From NCBI RefSeq assembly GCF_900156305.1, contig NZ_FTPL01000004.1, positions 62,001-126,000 on the forward strand: a stretch of 64,000 bases of DNA, written 5' to 3'. Of the stretch, positions 25,089 through 34,073 are shown piece by piece (the stretch's first letter is position 1; each line of letters starts with the position of its first letter). A model generated the notes under the pieces. The model worked only from the letters and a program-made list of their open reading frames with translations. It was not told the DNA's origin and ran no database searches. The DNA comes from Edaphobacillus lindanitolerans. Lineage in GTDB: Bacteria; Bacillota; Bacilli; Bacillales_A; Planococcaceae. The position numbers were made by a program, and so were the translations under genes.

Positions 25089-25793
25089 GTGGACAAGCAC
25101 CGAATCCTGATTATTGAAGACGACCGGACAATCGCGCGGCTGCTCGCCGATACGCTCCGGAAATACCATTATGAAGTCCGGGCAGCGGAGGATTTCGACC
25201 GGATCCTCGAGGAGGAAGCCGATTTTTCGCCGCACCTCATTCTGCTGGACATCAACCTCCCGTCATACGACGGCTATTACTGGTGCCGCCAGCTCCGCCA
25301 GCGGACGACGGTGCCCATCCTGTTCATCTCTGCGCGTTCGGGAGAGATGGATCAGGTGTTTGCGCTTGAGAATGGCGGCGATGACTTTATCACGAAGCCG
25401 TTCAATTATGAAATCGTCCTTGCGAAGATCCGCAGCCATCTCCGCCGCTCGTTCGGGGAATATGCACCGAAGCAGGAAGAGCGGACGATCCGGCTCGGGC
25501 GGCTTGAGCTGTATCCGGAGCGGATGGAGCTTCATGCGCACGGGGAGGAGATCCCGCTTCAGAAGAAAGAGTGTGTCATCCTGGAACTGCTCCTTTCTGA
25601 ATCGCCGAAGGTCGTGACACGCGAGCGATTCCTCGAGGAATTGTGGGATGACCAGTCGTTCGTCGATGAAAACACGCTCAACGTCAACATGACCCGTGTC
25701 CGGAAAAAGCTTGCCGAATACAACATCAAGTCGCAGATTGAGACGGTCCGGGGGGCAGGGTACCGGTTCATCGCTGACCGGGAGGAAGCATGA
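25089..25793 (+). CDS. OmpR-family response regulator, BceR-like
   Basis: 234-residue regulator of a BceRS-type system. Receiver domain with the acidic pair IIEDDRT, phosphoacceptor in ILLDINLPSYDGYYWC, and Lys in ITKPFNYE; the C-terminal winged helix (LQKKECVILELLLSES ... ETVRGAGYRF) binds DNA. GTG start at 25089 with GGAGGCAAGACC upstream. Stop overlaps the kinase start by four bases. Expected to activate the downstream transporter genes when antimicrobial peptides are sensed through the transporter. Confidence 0.92.
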   Translation: MDKHRILIIEDDRTIARLLADTLRKYHYEVRAAEDFDRILEEEADFSPHLILLDINLPSYDGYYWCRQLRQRTTVPILFISARSGEMDQVFALENGGDDFITKPFNYEIVLAKIRSHLRRSFGEYAPKQEERTIRLGRLELYPERMELHAHGEEIPLQKKECVILELLLSESPKVVTRERFLEELWDDQSFVDENTLNVNMTRVRKKLAEYNIKSQIETVRGAGYRFIADREEA

Positions 25794-26815
25794 AATCCCT
25801 CCGGCTGTTCCTCGCCGAGCATTCCGTCTACCTCGTGTTCCATTCACTGCTCACCATCTTCATCCTGTCACTCTACTGGCTGGACGGGTTCCGCAATGTC
25901 GATACGGCCGTGTATTCCGTCGTCATGGTCGTGCTGTTGACGGGGCTGTTCCTCGCCGCGCGTTTCATCAACCGCCGGGCATTCTACGGCGCGATCCTCC
26001 GCAAGCCCGACAAGATGGACCGGCTGCTCACCCGGACGGCGAAATCGCCGGAGCCGAGGGAAGTCGAGCGGTTCGCCCACGAGGCATATGTGCTCTATGA
26101 GCGTGAAGTCCAGGCGCTCTATGAAGAGAAGAGCCGCCATGAGACGTTCATGAACCAGTGGGTGCACCAGATGAAGACGCCGCTATCGGTCATCACGCTG
26201 CTGCTGCAGGAAGAGGAGATCGACCGGGACGCCATCGGGACCGAGACCGATAAAATCCGCCGTGGGCTTGAAACCGTCCTGCTCACCGCAAGGCTAGGCA
26301 CGTTCGAGCGGGATATGCACATCTCCCGCGCCGATCTCGGCTCGCTCGTACGCGAAGCGATTTCCGATCACAAAAAACTGTTCATTTCCAACCGGGTCTA
26401 CCCGGTGTCATCCGTCGGAGAGGAACTGGCGGTCACGACCGATCCGAAATGGATGAAGACGATCATCGCCCAGTTCATCACAAATGCGGTGAAATACTCG
26501 CCGGAGCCGGGCAGCCATGTGTACTTTACGGCAGAGCGGACGGATGAAGGAATCCGCCTCACCGTCCGGGATGAAGGGATCGGCATCCCCGCATCCGACC
26601 TGAACCGGGTGACGAAGGCGTTCTTCACGGGTGAGAACGGGCGGCTCACGGGTGAATCCACCGGGATGGGGCTGTTCATCGCCAAGGAAGTGTGTGACCA
26701 GCTCGGGCACCCGCTTTCGATCGAATCAACACCGGGAGAAGGGACTGCCTTGAGCATCCTGTTCGCAGACCATCCGGAAGAAGGGAGGGAATCCGATGCC
26801 GATCGTGCAGATTGA
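25790..26815 (+). CDS. Intramembrane-sensing histidine kinase, BceS-like
   Basis: 341 residues: two N-terminal helices with almost no external loop (VYLVFHSLLTIFILSLYWL and the next at about 45-65), then the H-box FMNQWVHQMKTPLSVI, N-box FITNAVKYS, G1 RDEGIGIP and G2 STGMGLFIAKEV. A sensor without extracellular domain is typical of BceS kinases, which read flux through the partner ABC transporter. Overlaps both neighbours. Confidence 0.92.
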   Translation: MKSLRLFLAEHSVYLVFHSLLTIFILSLYWLDGFRNVDTAVYSVVMVVLLTGLFLAARFINRRAFYGAILRKPDKMDRLLTRTAKSPEPREVERFAHEAYVLYEREVQALYEEKSRHETFMNQWVHQMKTPLSVITLLLQEEEIDRDAIGTETDKIRRGLETVLLTARLGTFERDMHISRADLGSLVREAISDHKKLFISNRVYPVSSVGEELAVTTDPKWMKTIIAQFITNAVKYSPEPGSHVYFTAERTDEGIRLTVRDEGIGIPASDLNRVTKAFFTGENGRLTGESTGMGLFIAKEVCDQLGHPLSIESTPGEGTALSILFADHPEEGRESDADRAD

Positions 26816-27569
26816 AGAGGTCATTAAAATCTATGAAGGAAAAGTGACCCACCGGGCGCTCGACCGGCTGAGCTTTGAAGTGGAGGACGGCGAGTTCCTT
26901 GCGGTCATGGGACCGTCGGGAAGCGGAAAGACGACGCTGCTCAATCTCATCTCGGGTATTGACCGGCCGACATCCGGCCATATTCGCGTCGCCGGAACGG
27001 ATCCGTCCACACTGAAGCCCGATGAGGCCGCCCGGTTCCGGCGCCAGGAGCTGGGCTTCATCTTCCAGGATTTCAACCTGCTGCGCATGCTGACGGTCGA
27101 GGAGAACATCGTGCTGCCGCTGACGCTGGAAGGGATGCCGATCAAGGAAATGGATGCCCGGATGAGGGCCGTCGCCAAGCGGCTCGGTCTAGCCGATATT
27201 CTCCACAAGCGGCCCGATGAAATCTCCGGCGGACAGGAGCAGCGCACCGCGATCGCCCGGGCACTCGTCCACCGGCCGTCGCTCGTCCTCGCAGACGAGC
27301 CGACCGGGAACCTCGACTCGCATGCGGCCAGGGAAGTGCTCGACCTCATGGCGACGATCAACCGGGAAAACGGGACGACCGTCGTCATGGTGACGCATGA
27401 TCCGATTGCGGCCAGCTACTGCGACCGGGTGCTGTTCATCAAGGACGGGGCATACTACAACGAAATCCATCGGGACGACCGACGCCGGACCTTCTTCCAG
27501 CGCATCCTGAACATGCTGTCACTTCTCGGGGGGAATGTCGATGACCTTTCGTCAGTTCGCCTACCGTAA
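26796..27569 (+). CDS. BceA-like ABC transporter ATPase
   Basis: 257-residue ATPase of the MacB/BceA group. Walker [10 protein letters not shown] near residue 38, Q-loop FIFQDFNLL, signature [15 protein letters not shown] (Gln-Glu in place of the usual Gln-Gln), Walker [15 protein letters not shown] and H-loop VMVTHDP. GGGAGG upstream of the ATG within the kinase end. Pairs with the permease encoded next for bacitracin-type peptide resistance. Confidence 0.92.
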   Translation: MPIVQIEEVIKIYEGKVTHRALDRLSFEVEDGEFLAVMGPSGSGKTTLLNLISGIDRPTSGHIRVAGTDPSTLKPDEAARFRRQELGFIFQDFNLLRMLTVEENIVLPLTLEGMPIKEMDARMRAVAKRLGLADILHKRPDEISGGQEQRTAIARALVHRPSLVLADEPTGNLDSHAAREVLDLMATINRENGTTVVMVTHDPIAASYCDRVLFIKDGAYYNEIHRDDRRRTFFQRILNMLSLLGGNVDDLSSVRLP

Positions 27570-29466
27570 CGTCGTCCGGAACCGCCGGGTATACGCGGCT
27601 TTCTTCCTCGCGAGCGTCTTCTCGGTCATGGTGTTCTTTCTTTACTCGATGCTTATGTTCCATCCCGGGCTCGGGGAGCGGTTCATCACCGGAATCACGG
27701 TCGTCGGGATGACTGCAGCGGACATCATCCTGTATGTATTCACGCTCTTTTTCCTGTTCTACTCGATGCGCGCGTTCATGCAGGCGCGCGCGGGCGAGTT
27801 CGCGCTGCTGCTGCAGATCGGGATGGAGCGGCGGCAGCTCGGCCGGCTTTTGTTCCTTGAGATGCTGCTGCTCGGCGTCGCTTCGATCGGCAGCGGCATC
27901 GCCGCCGGATTTGCGTTCTCCAAGTATTTTTTCATGATCGTCCGCGAACTGCTCGATCTGCCGGAACTGCCCCTTTACGTGTCCTGGCAGCCGTTCGCAC
28001 TGACGGCGGGGGCGTTCCTCAGCCTGTTCCTGCTCATCGGATTCCTCTCCTCCTGGATTGTCCGGATGCGGGACATCAATGAATACCGGAAAGGAATCGG
28101 CGCTTCGGCAGATCCGTTCGGCTACTCTGCTGCCAAGGCGGCTGCCGGATTGCTGCTGCTGATTGGTGCCTATGCCGCCGCGCTGTTCGCCGGCAGGGTG
28201 AACGTCCTTTATCTGGCCGTGCTCCTCCCGCCGGCCGCGACGCTCGGCACGTATTATTTCTTTTCGCATACCGTGCTTTGGCTCATAGATCTGATGAGGA
28301 AGAGGAAAAGCATCTACTGGCGGCATGCACGGCTCGTCTCATTTGCGGAAACAGCCGTCAAGATCAAAGACAACGCCAACATGTTTTTCATCGTCGCAAT
28401 CGTCTCGACCGTCGCCTTCCTCTCGGTCGGCACGCTGGCCAGCCTGGCGACCTATACCGCACAGTACCGGGCGCTCAATCCGCTCGGCCTCGTCTATCTC
28501 AGCCAGCCGGACAACCCGGACGAACAGGCCCATATCACCAGCCTTGAAAAGGAACTGAAACAGCGCGGGTTAGCTTATGAAGAAGTTCGGTTGACCGTCG
28601 TCCGGGAACAGTCGTCCTACTCCGGGCAACCGTTGAATGTGCTCCGGGAAAGCGAGGTCAACCGTCTCGCCCGTGTGCTCGGAAGGGAAGGGATCCGGCT
28701 GAAGCCGGGGGAAGGCGCTTTCCTGCCATATTCCCCGGATGCCGCATCCAAGCTGAAGGGGGCGGAAATCGATACCGTCCTCGAAGGGAGCGGCGTGGAA
28801 GTCGCTGTCCGAGGCACGATGAAGGAAATGCTGTTCCCGGCTTATGCCCTCGGGACGAACTCGATCGTCCTGAGCGAAACGGATTTTATCAAAACGGCTT
28901 CCGCCCACGCCGACAGGATGTACACATTTTACGCCTTCGATGTGCCGGAATGGGAAGAGACGGTCGGCATCGGGCTCCGCCTGTCGGGGCTCATGTCCCA
29001 GGCTTCCTTGGACGAACGTCCGGAGGACCTGTCGTTTTACTTTGAAAATCCGGGTTCGGACTACGCGGTCATCCGCTCCACGTTCCATCTGCTGCTGCTG
29101 ACGGGTCTGCTCGTCGCGGCCGTGTTCCTGCTTGCGGCAGGGAGCTTCATCTACTTCAAGCTGTATACGATGCTGGACCGGGACCGGCGGCAGGCCGCTG
29201 TCCTGAAGCGGCTCGGCTTCACCGACCGGGAGTTCGTGAAGATCGTCAACCGCCAGCTCGTTCCGCAATTCTTCCTCCCGTGGGGACTGGCCATGCTCCA
29301 TAGCACGTTTGCTTTCCTGTCCCTGCAGGCAATCTGGAAGGACCTTGCCGACCTGTCGATCGTGAAGGAGATGGCCCTCGTATTGGTCGCGTTCACCATC
29401 ATCCAGCTGCTTTATTTTTACTTGATCCGGTGGCGGTATCTCGCGCATATACGGGGACCGGTCTGA
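27541..29466 (+). CDS. BceB-like ABC permease with large external domain
   Basis: 641-residue permease with the FtsX-type helices of BceB: helix 1 after RNRRVYAAFFLASVFSVMVF, a group of further helices, an external domain of about 200 residues (about 290-500) and final helices including LLLLTGLLVAAVFLLAAGSF. Starts at the ATG at 27541, with GGGGGG at suitable distance; the ATG two codons earlier abuts that site. Last gene of the RR-HK-ATPase-permease module; substrate probably a cell-wall-active peptide, not deducible in detail. Confidence 0.92.
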   Translation: MTFRQFAYRNVVRNRRVYAAFFLASVFSVMVFFLYSMLMFHPGLGERFITGITVVGMTAADIILYVFTLFFLFYSMRAFMQARAGEFALLLQIGMERRQLGRLLFLEMLLLGVASIGSGIAAGFAFSKYFFMIVRELLDLPELPLYVSWQPFALTAGAFLSLFLLIGFLSSWIVRMRDINEYRKGIGASADPFGYSAAKAAAGLLLLIGAYAAALFAGRVNVLYLAVLLPPAATLGTYYFFSHTVLWLIDLMRKRKSIYWRHARLVSFAETAVKIKDNANMFFIVAIVSTVAFLSVGTLASLATYTAQYRALNPLGLVYLSQPDNPDEQAHITSLEKELKQRGLAYEEVRLTVVREQSSYSGQPLNVLRESEVNRLARVLGREGIRLKPGEGAFLPYSPDAASKLKGAEIDTVLEGSGVEVAVRGTMKEMLFPAYALGTNSIVLSETDFIKTASAHADRMYTFYAFDVPEWEETVGIGLRLSGLMSQASLDERPEDLSFYFENPGSDYAVIRSTFHLLLLTGLLVAAVFLLAAGSFIYFKLYTMLDRDRRQAAVLKRLGFTDREFVKIVNRQLVPQFFLPWGLAMLHSTFAFLSLQAIWKDLADLSIVKEMALVLVAFTIIQLLYFYLIRWRYLAHIRGPV

Positions 29467-29484
29467 GTGGATTGCGCAGCAGGG

Positions 29485-29508
29485 AAAGCCGCCGTGTGCG
29501 GCTTTTTT
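29485..29508 (+). terminator. Intrinsic terminator of the BceRSAB-like operon
   Basis: AAAGCCGC/GCGGCTTT stem with CGTGT loop and six T. Confidence 0.8.
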
Positions 29509-29596
29509 GCTTTGCAGTTTTCCTTTGATCAGGCGGCGTTAACTGGAAATTCTTTGTTTTTATGTTCTTCCTCTGGTTTTGCCGTCGTTCGCCGGG

Positions 29597-29625
29597 TTGT
29601 ATTGTCGAAATTATTCTTATATAAT
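29597..29625 (+). promoter_or_regulatory. Sigma-A promoter of lcfB
   Basis: TTGTAT and TATAAT separated by 17 bases; predicted initiation near 29632, just ahead of the FadR-type operator. Confidence 0.75.
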
Positions 29626-29641
29626 AGCAATGGGGATTAAA

Positions 29642-29659
29642 TGAATGACTGTTCATTCA
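29642..29659 (+). promoter_or_regulatory. FadR-type operator
   Basis: Perfect palindromic arms TGAATGA and TCATTCA separated by CTGT. This matches the B. subtilis FadR (TetR family) consensus TGAATGAMTANTCATTCA at all but one central base. Located between the promoter and the lcfB ribosome site, where a bound repressor would block transcription until acyl-CoA releases it. Confidence 0.8.
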
Positions 29660-29677
29660 ACCAAGGGGGATGGCTAT

Positions 29678-31237
29678 ATGAATCTCGTGACGCGCGTGCA
29701 TCAGACGTCACAGGAGGAACCGGAAAAGATTGCGTATCATTTCATGGGCAAGGACACCACCTATGCCGAATTCGACCAGACCGTCGGACGGTTCGCGTCT
29801 GGTCTGGCGGATCTTGGAATCGGGGAAGGGGACAACGTGGCATTCCTGCTCGGCAATACGCCGCATTTCCTGATTTCGCTTTATGCGACGATGCGGATCG
29901 GCGCAACTGCCGTGCCGGTCAACCCGATTTATTCGCCGGAAGAAATTGCGTTCATCGTCAACAACAGTGATGCGAAGGCGGTCATCGCGCTTGATGCGCT
30001 GCTGCCGCTCATCGAACGGGCAGACGGGGCGTTCCCCAAAGTGGACACGTACATCATCGCCGAGACGAATCCGGACACGCCCGGGAAAATCGCCGCCATG
30101 CCCGAATCCGTCCGCAGCAAAGTGAAACCGTTTACAGGGATCATTGCCGGTGCGTCCGGCCAGGCGGATGTGCAGGAGGCCGATCCGGACGGCACAGCGA
30201 TCATCCTGTATACGTCCGGGACGACAGGTCATCCGAAAGGCGCAATGCTGACCCACCGGAATCTGTATTCCAACGCCCGGGATGTCGCCGATTATCTCGG
30301 GTTCAGCCCGGAAGACCGCATTCTCGCGACACTGCCGGTGTTCCATGTGTTTGCGCTCACCGTCGTCGTGAATGCGCCGCTTCTGCGGGGCGCCGAAGTC
30401 CTGCTCGCGCCGAAGTTCAGCCCGGCCGACGTGTTCCGGCTCATCCGGGAAAAGAAGGCGACCATTTTCGCAGGCGTGCCGACCATGTACAATTTCATGT
30501 ACCAGTATCCCGAAGGCAGGAAAGAAGACTTCGAAACGGTCCGCCTGGCGATTTCCGGCGGATCGTCGCTGCCGGTCGCACTGCTCCATAACTTCGAGGA
30601 GAAGTTCGACGTCCGGGTCTCGGAGGGGTATGGACTGAGCGAAGCGTCTCCCGTCACGTGCTTCAATCCGCTGGACCGGGAGCGGGTGCCTGGCTCGATC
30701 GGCACGAATATCGTCAACGTCGTGAACCGGGTCGTCGATGAATTCGGCGAGGATGTGCCGGTCGGGGAAGTCGGCGAACTGATCGTCCGGGGTCCGAACG
30801 TCATGAAAGGTTATTACAAGCAGCCGGAAGATACGGCGGTCGCCCTCCGGGACGGCTGGCTGTATACGGGGGATCTCGCCCGCCAGGACGAGAACGGCTA
30901 CTTCTACATCGTCGACCGGAAAAAAGACCTGGTCATCGTCGGCGGCTTCAATGTCTATCCGCGGGAAGTCGAGGAAGTGTTGTACGAACACCCGGCCGTC
31001 GTCGAAGCGGCCGTCGTCGGCGTTCCCGATCCGAACTACGGGGAGGCGATCCGTGCCTATGTGGTGAAGAAAGAAGGTGCTGCGGTGACCGCGGACGAGC
31101 TGAAGGCGTATTGCGGCCGGAAGCTCGCCAAGTACAAAATTCCGGCTGACATCGAGTTCCTCGACGAGCTGCCGAAAAACACGACCGGCAAGATTCTCAG
31201 GCGTTCGCTGAAGAACATGGCGACGAACAGCCGATGA
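29678..31237 (+). CDS. lcfB: Long-chain acyl-CoA synthetase LcfB (YhfL-like)
   Basis: 519-residue adenylate-forming enzyme that activates fatty acids to acyl-CoA for beta-oxidation. AMP-binding loop ILYTSGTTGHPKGAMLTH, A4/A5 motif EGYGLSEASP, YTGDLA, the hinge FYIVDRKKDLVIVGGFNVYP and the catalytic Lys in NTTGKILRR are all present. Start at 29678 with AAGGGGG upstream; an ATG 11 codons earlier falls inside the FadR-type operator and was rejected. Position after lplJ recalls yhfJ-yhfL of B. subtilis. Confidence 0.93.
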   Translation: MNLVTRVHQTSQEEPEKIAYHFMGKDTTYAEFDQTVGRFASGLADLGIGEGDNVAFLLGNTPHFLISLYATMRIGATAVPVNPIYSPEEIAFIVNNSDAKAVIALDALLPLIERADGAFPKVDTYIIAETNPDTPGKIAAMPESVRSKVKPFTGIIAGASGQADVQEADPDGTAIILYTSGTTGHPKGAMLTHRNLYSNARDVADYLGFSPEDRILATLPVFHVFALTVVVNAPLLRGAEVLLAPKFSPADVFRLIREKKATIFAGVPTMYNFMYQYPEGRKEDFETVRLAISGGSSLPVALLHNFEEKFDVRVSEGYGLSEASPVTCFNPLDRERVPGSIGTNIVNVVNRVVDEFGEDVPVGEVGELIVRGPNVMKGYYKQPEDTAVALRDGWLYTGDLARQDENGYFYIVDRKKDLVIVGGFNVYPREVEEVLYEHPAVVEAAVVGVPDPNYGEAIRAYVVKKEGAAVTADELKAYCGRKLAKYKIPADIEFLDELPKNTTGKILRRSLKNMATNSR

Positions 31238-31251
31238 TCCCGGGTGATTAG

Positions 31252-31288
31252 GACTGGTGGAGCGGATTGCTCTGCCGGTCTTTTTTTT
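31252..31288 (+). terminator. Intrinsic terminator of lcfB
   Basis: GACTGG...AGC pairs with GCT...CCGGTC (one G-T and a small internal loop), followed by eight T. Confidence 0.75.
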
Positions 31289-31312
31289 GGGCCGTTGCGT
31301 GTTCTTTCGGAG

Positions 31313-31341
31313 TTGTTCCGCAACTCGAAATAGTTTAGAAT
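31313..31341 (+). promoter_or_regulatory. Sigma-A promoter of the S9 peptidase gene
   Basis: TTGTTC and TAGAAT with 17-base spacing; leader about 25 bases to the ATG at 31373. Confidence 0.6.
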
Positions 31342-31372
31342 GTTGATAGGTTTTGCAAAGGGGGAGTTTAAG

Positions 31373-33352
31373 ATGACGAAGAAGAAAATCACCGCAGAGT
31401 CGTTGTTTGAGCTTTATTCCGTGACGGATCCGCATCTTTCGCCGGACGGCGATGAGGCGGTATTCATCCGCACGCATATGGACAAAAAAGAAAACAAGTA
31501 TGTCTCGAACCTGTTCCACGCCGACCTGAAGTCGGGAAAAGTGACACAGTGGACGCATGGCAAAGGCCGGACAGGCCAGCCGGAATGGTCGGAGGATGGC
31601 GCGAAGGTCGCGTTCCTGTCCGACCGTGACGGCAAGAACCAGCTGTTCGTGATGCCTGCCGCAGGCGGGGAAGCAGAACAGGTGACCGAATTCGCGAACG
31701 GTGTCTCCTCGTTCGTCTGGTCGCCGTGCGGCAAGAAGATCTGGGTGAACGGAACCGTCAAGCAGGGCAAGACGTTCACGGACAAAGAAGACGAGAAGAA
31801 AGACGATAAACAGCCGGAGCCGGTCCGCGTGACGAAAATGAAGTACAAGGCGGACGGGCTCGGACTGCTGCCGCAGGACCAGTTCCGCCAGATCGGCTCG
31901 GTCGACCTGAAGTCCAAGGAAGTGACGCAGTTCACGGAAGGCGATCACCAGCACTCGCTGAACGCCGTTTCTCCGGATGGCAAGCACATCATCTTCAGCG
32001 TCAACCGCGCAGAAAACCAGGATTTCGAGTTCCGCGGCACGCTGTATCTGGCTGATGCGGAAACGAAGAAAGAGACCGTCATCATCGACGAAGAGGGCTA
32101 CTACGGGGGGGCGGCATTTTCTCCGGACGGCCAAAAAATCACCTTCATCGGCGCAGACCGCCGGCTGGAAAATGCCACCCATGCGGATGTGCATGTATAT
32201 GACATCGGATCGGGCACACGCACCGTGCTCACCGAGTCGCTCGACGCGCCGGTAGGGGATATGGCGGTCGGCGACTTCCAGCAGGGCGCCAATGCACCGG
32301 CGGTCGTCTGGGCAGGCAACGCCTCGCTGTACTTCCAGGTGTCGGTGATGGGCGATGTCCGCCTGTACTACGCGACACTGGAAGGCGAGCTGTATCCGGC
32401 CACACCGGAGGACGAGCATGTCTACGGCTACGACATCTCCCGCGACGGCAAGACCGCGATCATCGCGGTCAGCGACCCGGTGAACCCGGGCGAGCTCGCC
32501 GTACAGGACATCGCTTCGGGCAGCCGCAATGCGCTCACTTCATTCAACGGGGAATTCCTCGGCGGACACGAGCTCGTCAAGCCGGAGCCGATCGTGTTCA
32601 AGGGCCCGGAAGAACGGGACGTCCACGGCTGGATCCTGAAGCCGGCCGGATTCGAAGAGGGGAAGAAATACCCGCTCATCACTGAAATCCATGGCGGCCC
32701 GCATGCGATGTACGCGAACACGTTCTTCCATGAACTGCAGTTGCTGGCGGCGCAGGGCTATGGCGTCCTGTACGTCAATCCGCGCGGCAGCCACGGCTAT
32801 TCCCAGGAGTTCGTCGATGCGGTTCGCGGGGACTACGGCAACGGGGACTACGGCGACATCATGGCCGGAGTCGACTATGCACTGGAGCACTGCGACTGGG
32901 TCGACCCGGACCGTCTTGGCGTCACGGGCGGCAGCTACGGAGGATTCATGACGAACTGGATCGTCGGCCACACCGACCGATTCAAATCCGCCGTCACCCA
33001 GCGCTCAATCGCGAACTGGATCAGCTTCTTCGGCGTGTCCGACATCGGCTACTACTTCAGCGAATGGCAGCACCGCGCCGCGATGGACAACGTCGATGCG
33101 CTGTGGGACATTTCCCCGCTGAAATATGCGGCGGACGTGAAGACCCCGCTCCTCATCCTGCACAGCGAGAAAGACTTCCGCTGCCCGATCGAACAGGCAG
33201 AGCAGCTGTTCATCACGCTCAGGCACATGGGCAAGGAAACCGAATTCGTCCGCTTCCCGGAGGCCGACCACAACCTGTCCCGCAACGGCCTGCCGAACCT
33301 CCGCATCGAGCGGCTCGGCGAGATCACGGGCTGGTTCGAGCGCTACTTGTAA
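31373..33352 (+). CDS. S9 family acylaminoacyl-peptidase/prolyl oligopeptidase (YuxL-like)
   Basis: 659-residue cytoplasmic serine peptidase. N-terminal beta-propeller with repeated LSPDGDEAVF/FSPDGQKITF blades, then the alpha/beta-hydrolase domain: nucleophile VTGGSYGGFMTN, Asp in LHSEKDFRCP and His in EADHNLSRNG. Cleaves short peptides, often from acylated or proline ends. A highly acidic/basic loop EDEKKDDKQPEP sits in the propeller. Start at 31373 with AAGGGGGAG; upstream in-frame ATG overlaps the -10 region. Confidence 0.92.
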   Translation: MTKKKITAESLFELYSVTDPHLSPDGDEAVFIRTHMDKKENKYVSNLFHADLKSGKVTQWTHGKGRTGQPEWSEDGAKVAFLSDRDGKNQLFVMPAAGGEAEQVTEFANGVSSFVWSPCGKKIWVNGTVKQGKTFTDKEDEKKDDKQPEPVRVTKMKYKADGLGLLPQDQFRQIGSVDLKSKEVTQFTEGDHQHSLNAVSPDGKHIIFSVNRAENQDFEFRGTLYLADAETKKETVIIDEEGYYGGAAFSPDGQKITFIGADRRLENATHADVHVYDIGSGTRTVLTESLDAPVGDMAVGDFQQGANAPAVVWAGNASLYFQVSVMGDVRLYYATLEGELYPATPEDEHVYGYDISRDGKTAIIAVSDPVNPGELAVQDIASGSRNALTSFNGEFLGGHELVKPEPIVFKGPEERDVHGWILKPAGFEEGKKYPLITEIHGGPHAMYANTFFHELQLLAAQGYGVLYVNPRGSHGYSQEFVDAVRGDYGNGDYGDIMAGVDYALEHCDWVDPDRLGVTGGSYGGFMTNWIVGHTDRFKSAVTQRSIANWISFFGVSDIGYYFSEWQHRAAMDNVDALWDISPLKYAADVKTPLLILHSEKDFRCPIEQAEQLFITLRHMGKETEFVRFPEADHNLSRNGLPNLRIERLGEITGWFERYL

Positions 33353-33370
33353 GAGAAGAGGAAGAATCAT

Positions 33371-33919
33371 TTGAGTTATACAGACAAAGGTACGACCATC
33401 CGCCCGGTCCGCGAAGAAGACCTCCGGCGGCTCTGGGAACTCAGCTTCCGGGACAAAGATCCTGAATGGAAACGCTGGGACGCCCCGTATTATCCGCACT
33501 CCACGATGACGTGGGAGGCATTCCGCGAGAAACGGGCCAACCTCGTCGGCCAGGACGATTTCTGGTTGATCGAGCGTGACGGAGAAGTCATCGGCATGGT
33601 CAGCTGGTACTGGGAACACGAGCCGTCCCGCTGGCTTGAGATGGGCATCGTCATCTATGAACCGCAGTACTGGGGCGGCGGCATCGGCACGACCGCCCTC
33701 CGGATGTGGAACGACCATCTGTTCAGCACGATGCCGCTCGTCCGCACCGGCTACTCGACCTGGTCCGGCAATGAGCGCATGATCCGTGCCGGCGAGAAAC
33801 TCGGCTTCAAGATGGAAGCCCGCCTCCGCAAAGTCCGCTACTGGAACGGAGAATACTACGATTCAATTCGGATGGGGATGCTGCGGGAAGAGTGGGAAGA
33901 GCTGAATAAAGAGCGGTAA
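33371..33919 (+). CDS. GNAT acetyltransferase, RimJ/SpeG-like
   Basis: 182-residue acetyltransferase from a TTG start (MSYTDKGTTIRPVREEDLRR), with AGAGGAAG upstream. Acetyl-CoA loop in YEPQYWGGGIGTTALRMW, then NERMIRAGEKLGFKMEAR. In operon with the S9 peptidase, 18 bases downstream. Substrate unknown; such proteins acetylate N-termini or polyamines. Confidence 0.85.
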   Translation: MSYTDKGTTIRPVREEDLRRLWELSFRDKDPEWKRWDAPYYPHSTMTWEAFREKRANLVGQDDFWLIERDGEVIGMVSWYWEHEPSRWLEMGIVIYEPQYWGGGIGTTALRMWNDHLFSTMPLVRTGYSTWSGNERMIRAGEKLGFKMEARLRKVRYWNGEYYDSIRMGMLREEWEELNKER

Positions 33920-33924
33920 GGGAG

Positions 33925-33962
33925 AAAGCCGGCGTGTCCAATGAGGATGCGCCGGCTTTTTT
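33925..33962 (+). terminator. Intrinsic terminator
   Basis: AAAGCCGGCG/CGCCGGCTTT stem, 15-base loop, six T. Confidence 0.85.
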
Positions 33963-33966
33963 AAGT

Positions 33967-34008
33967 GAGTGAGTCGCATTGACCTTCGAGTGCGTCGCAA
34001 TCACCTGA
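33967..34008. repeat. 21-bp tandem repeats, array 5 (2 units)
   Basis: Two adjacent 21-base units, both beginning GAGTG and sharing GTCGCA: GAGTGAGTCGCATTGACC... and GAGTGCGTCGCAATCACC.... Starts five bases after a terminator. Confidence 0.6.
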
Positions 34009-34073
34009 ACACCATAGCGTACGCCGGAATTTTCCGCTAATATAAGAGTCAGATAGAAGACAGGGGAATGGCG

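Noticed and set aside
29708-32419. A 903-codon open frame antisense to lcfB and the S9 peptidase
   Set aside because: It spans two well-supported genes and an intergenic terminator and promoter, has Arg/His/Asp-rich composition typical of antisense reading, and no domain is recognisable.
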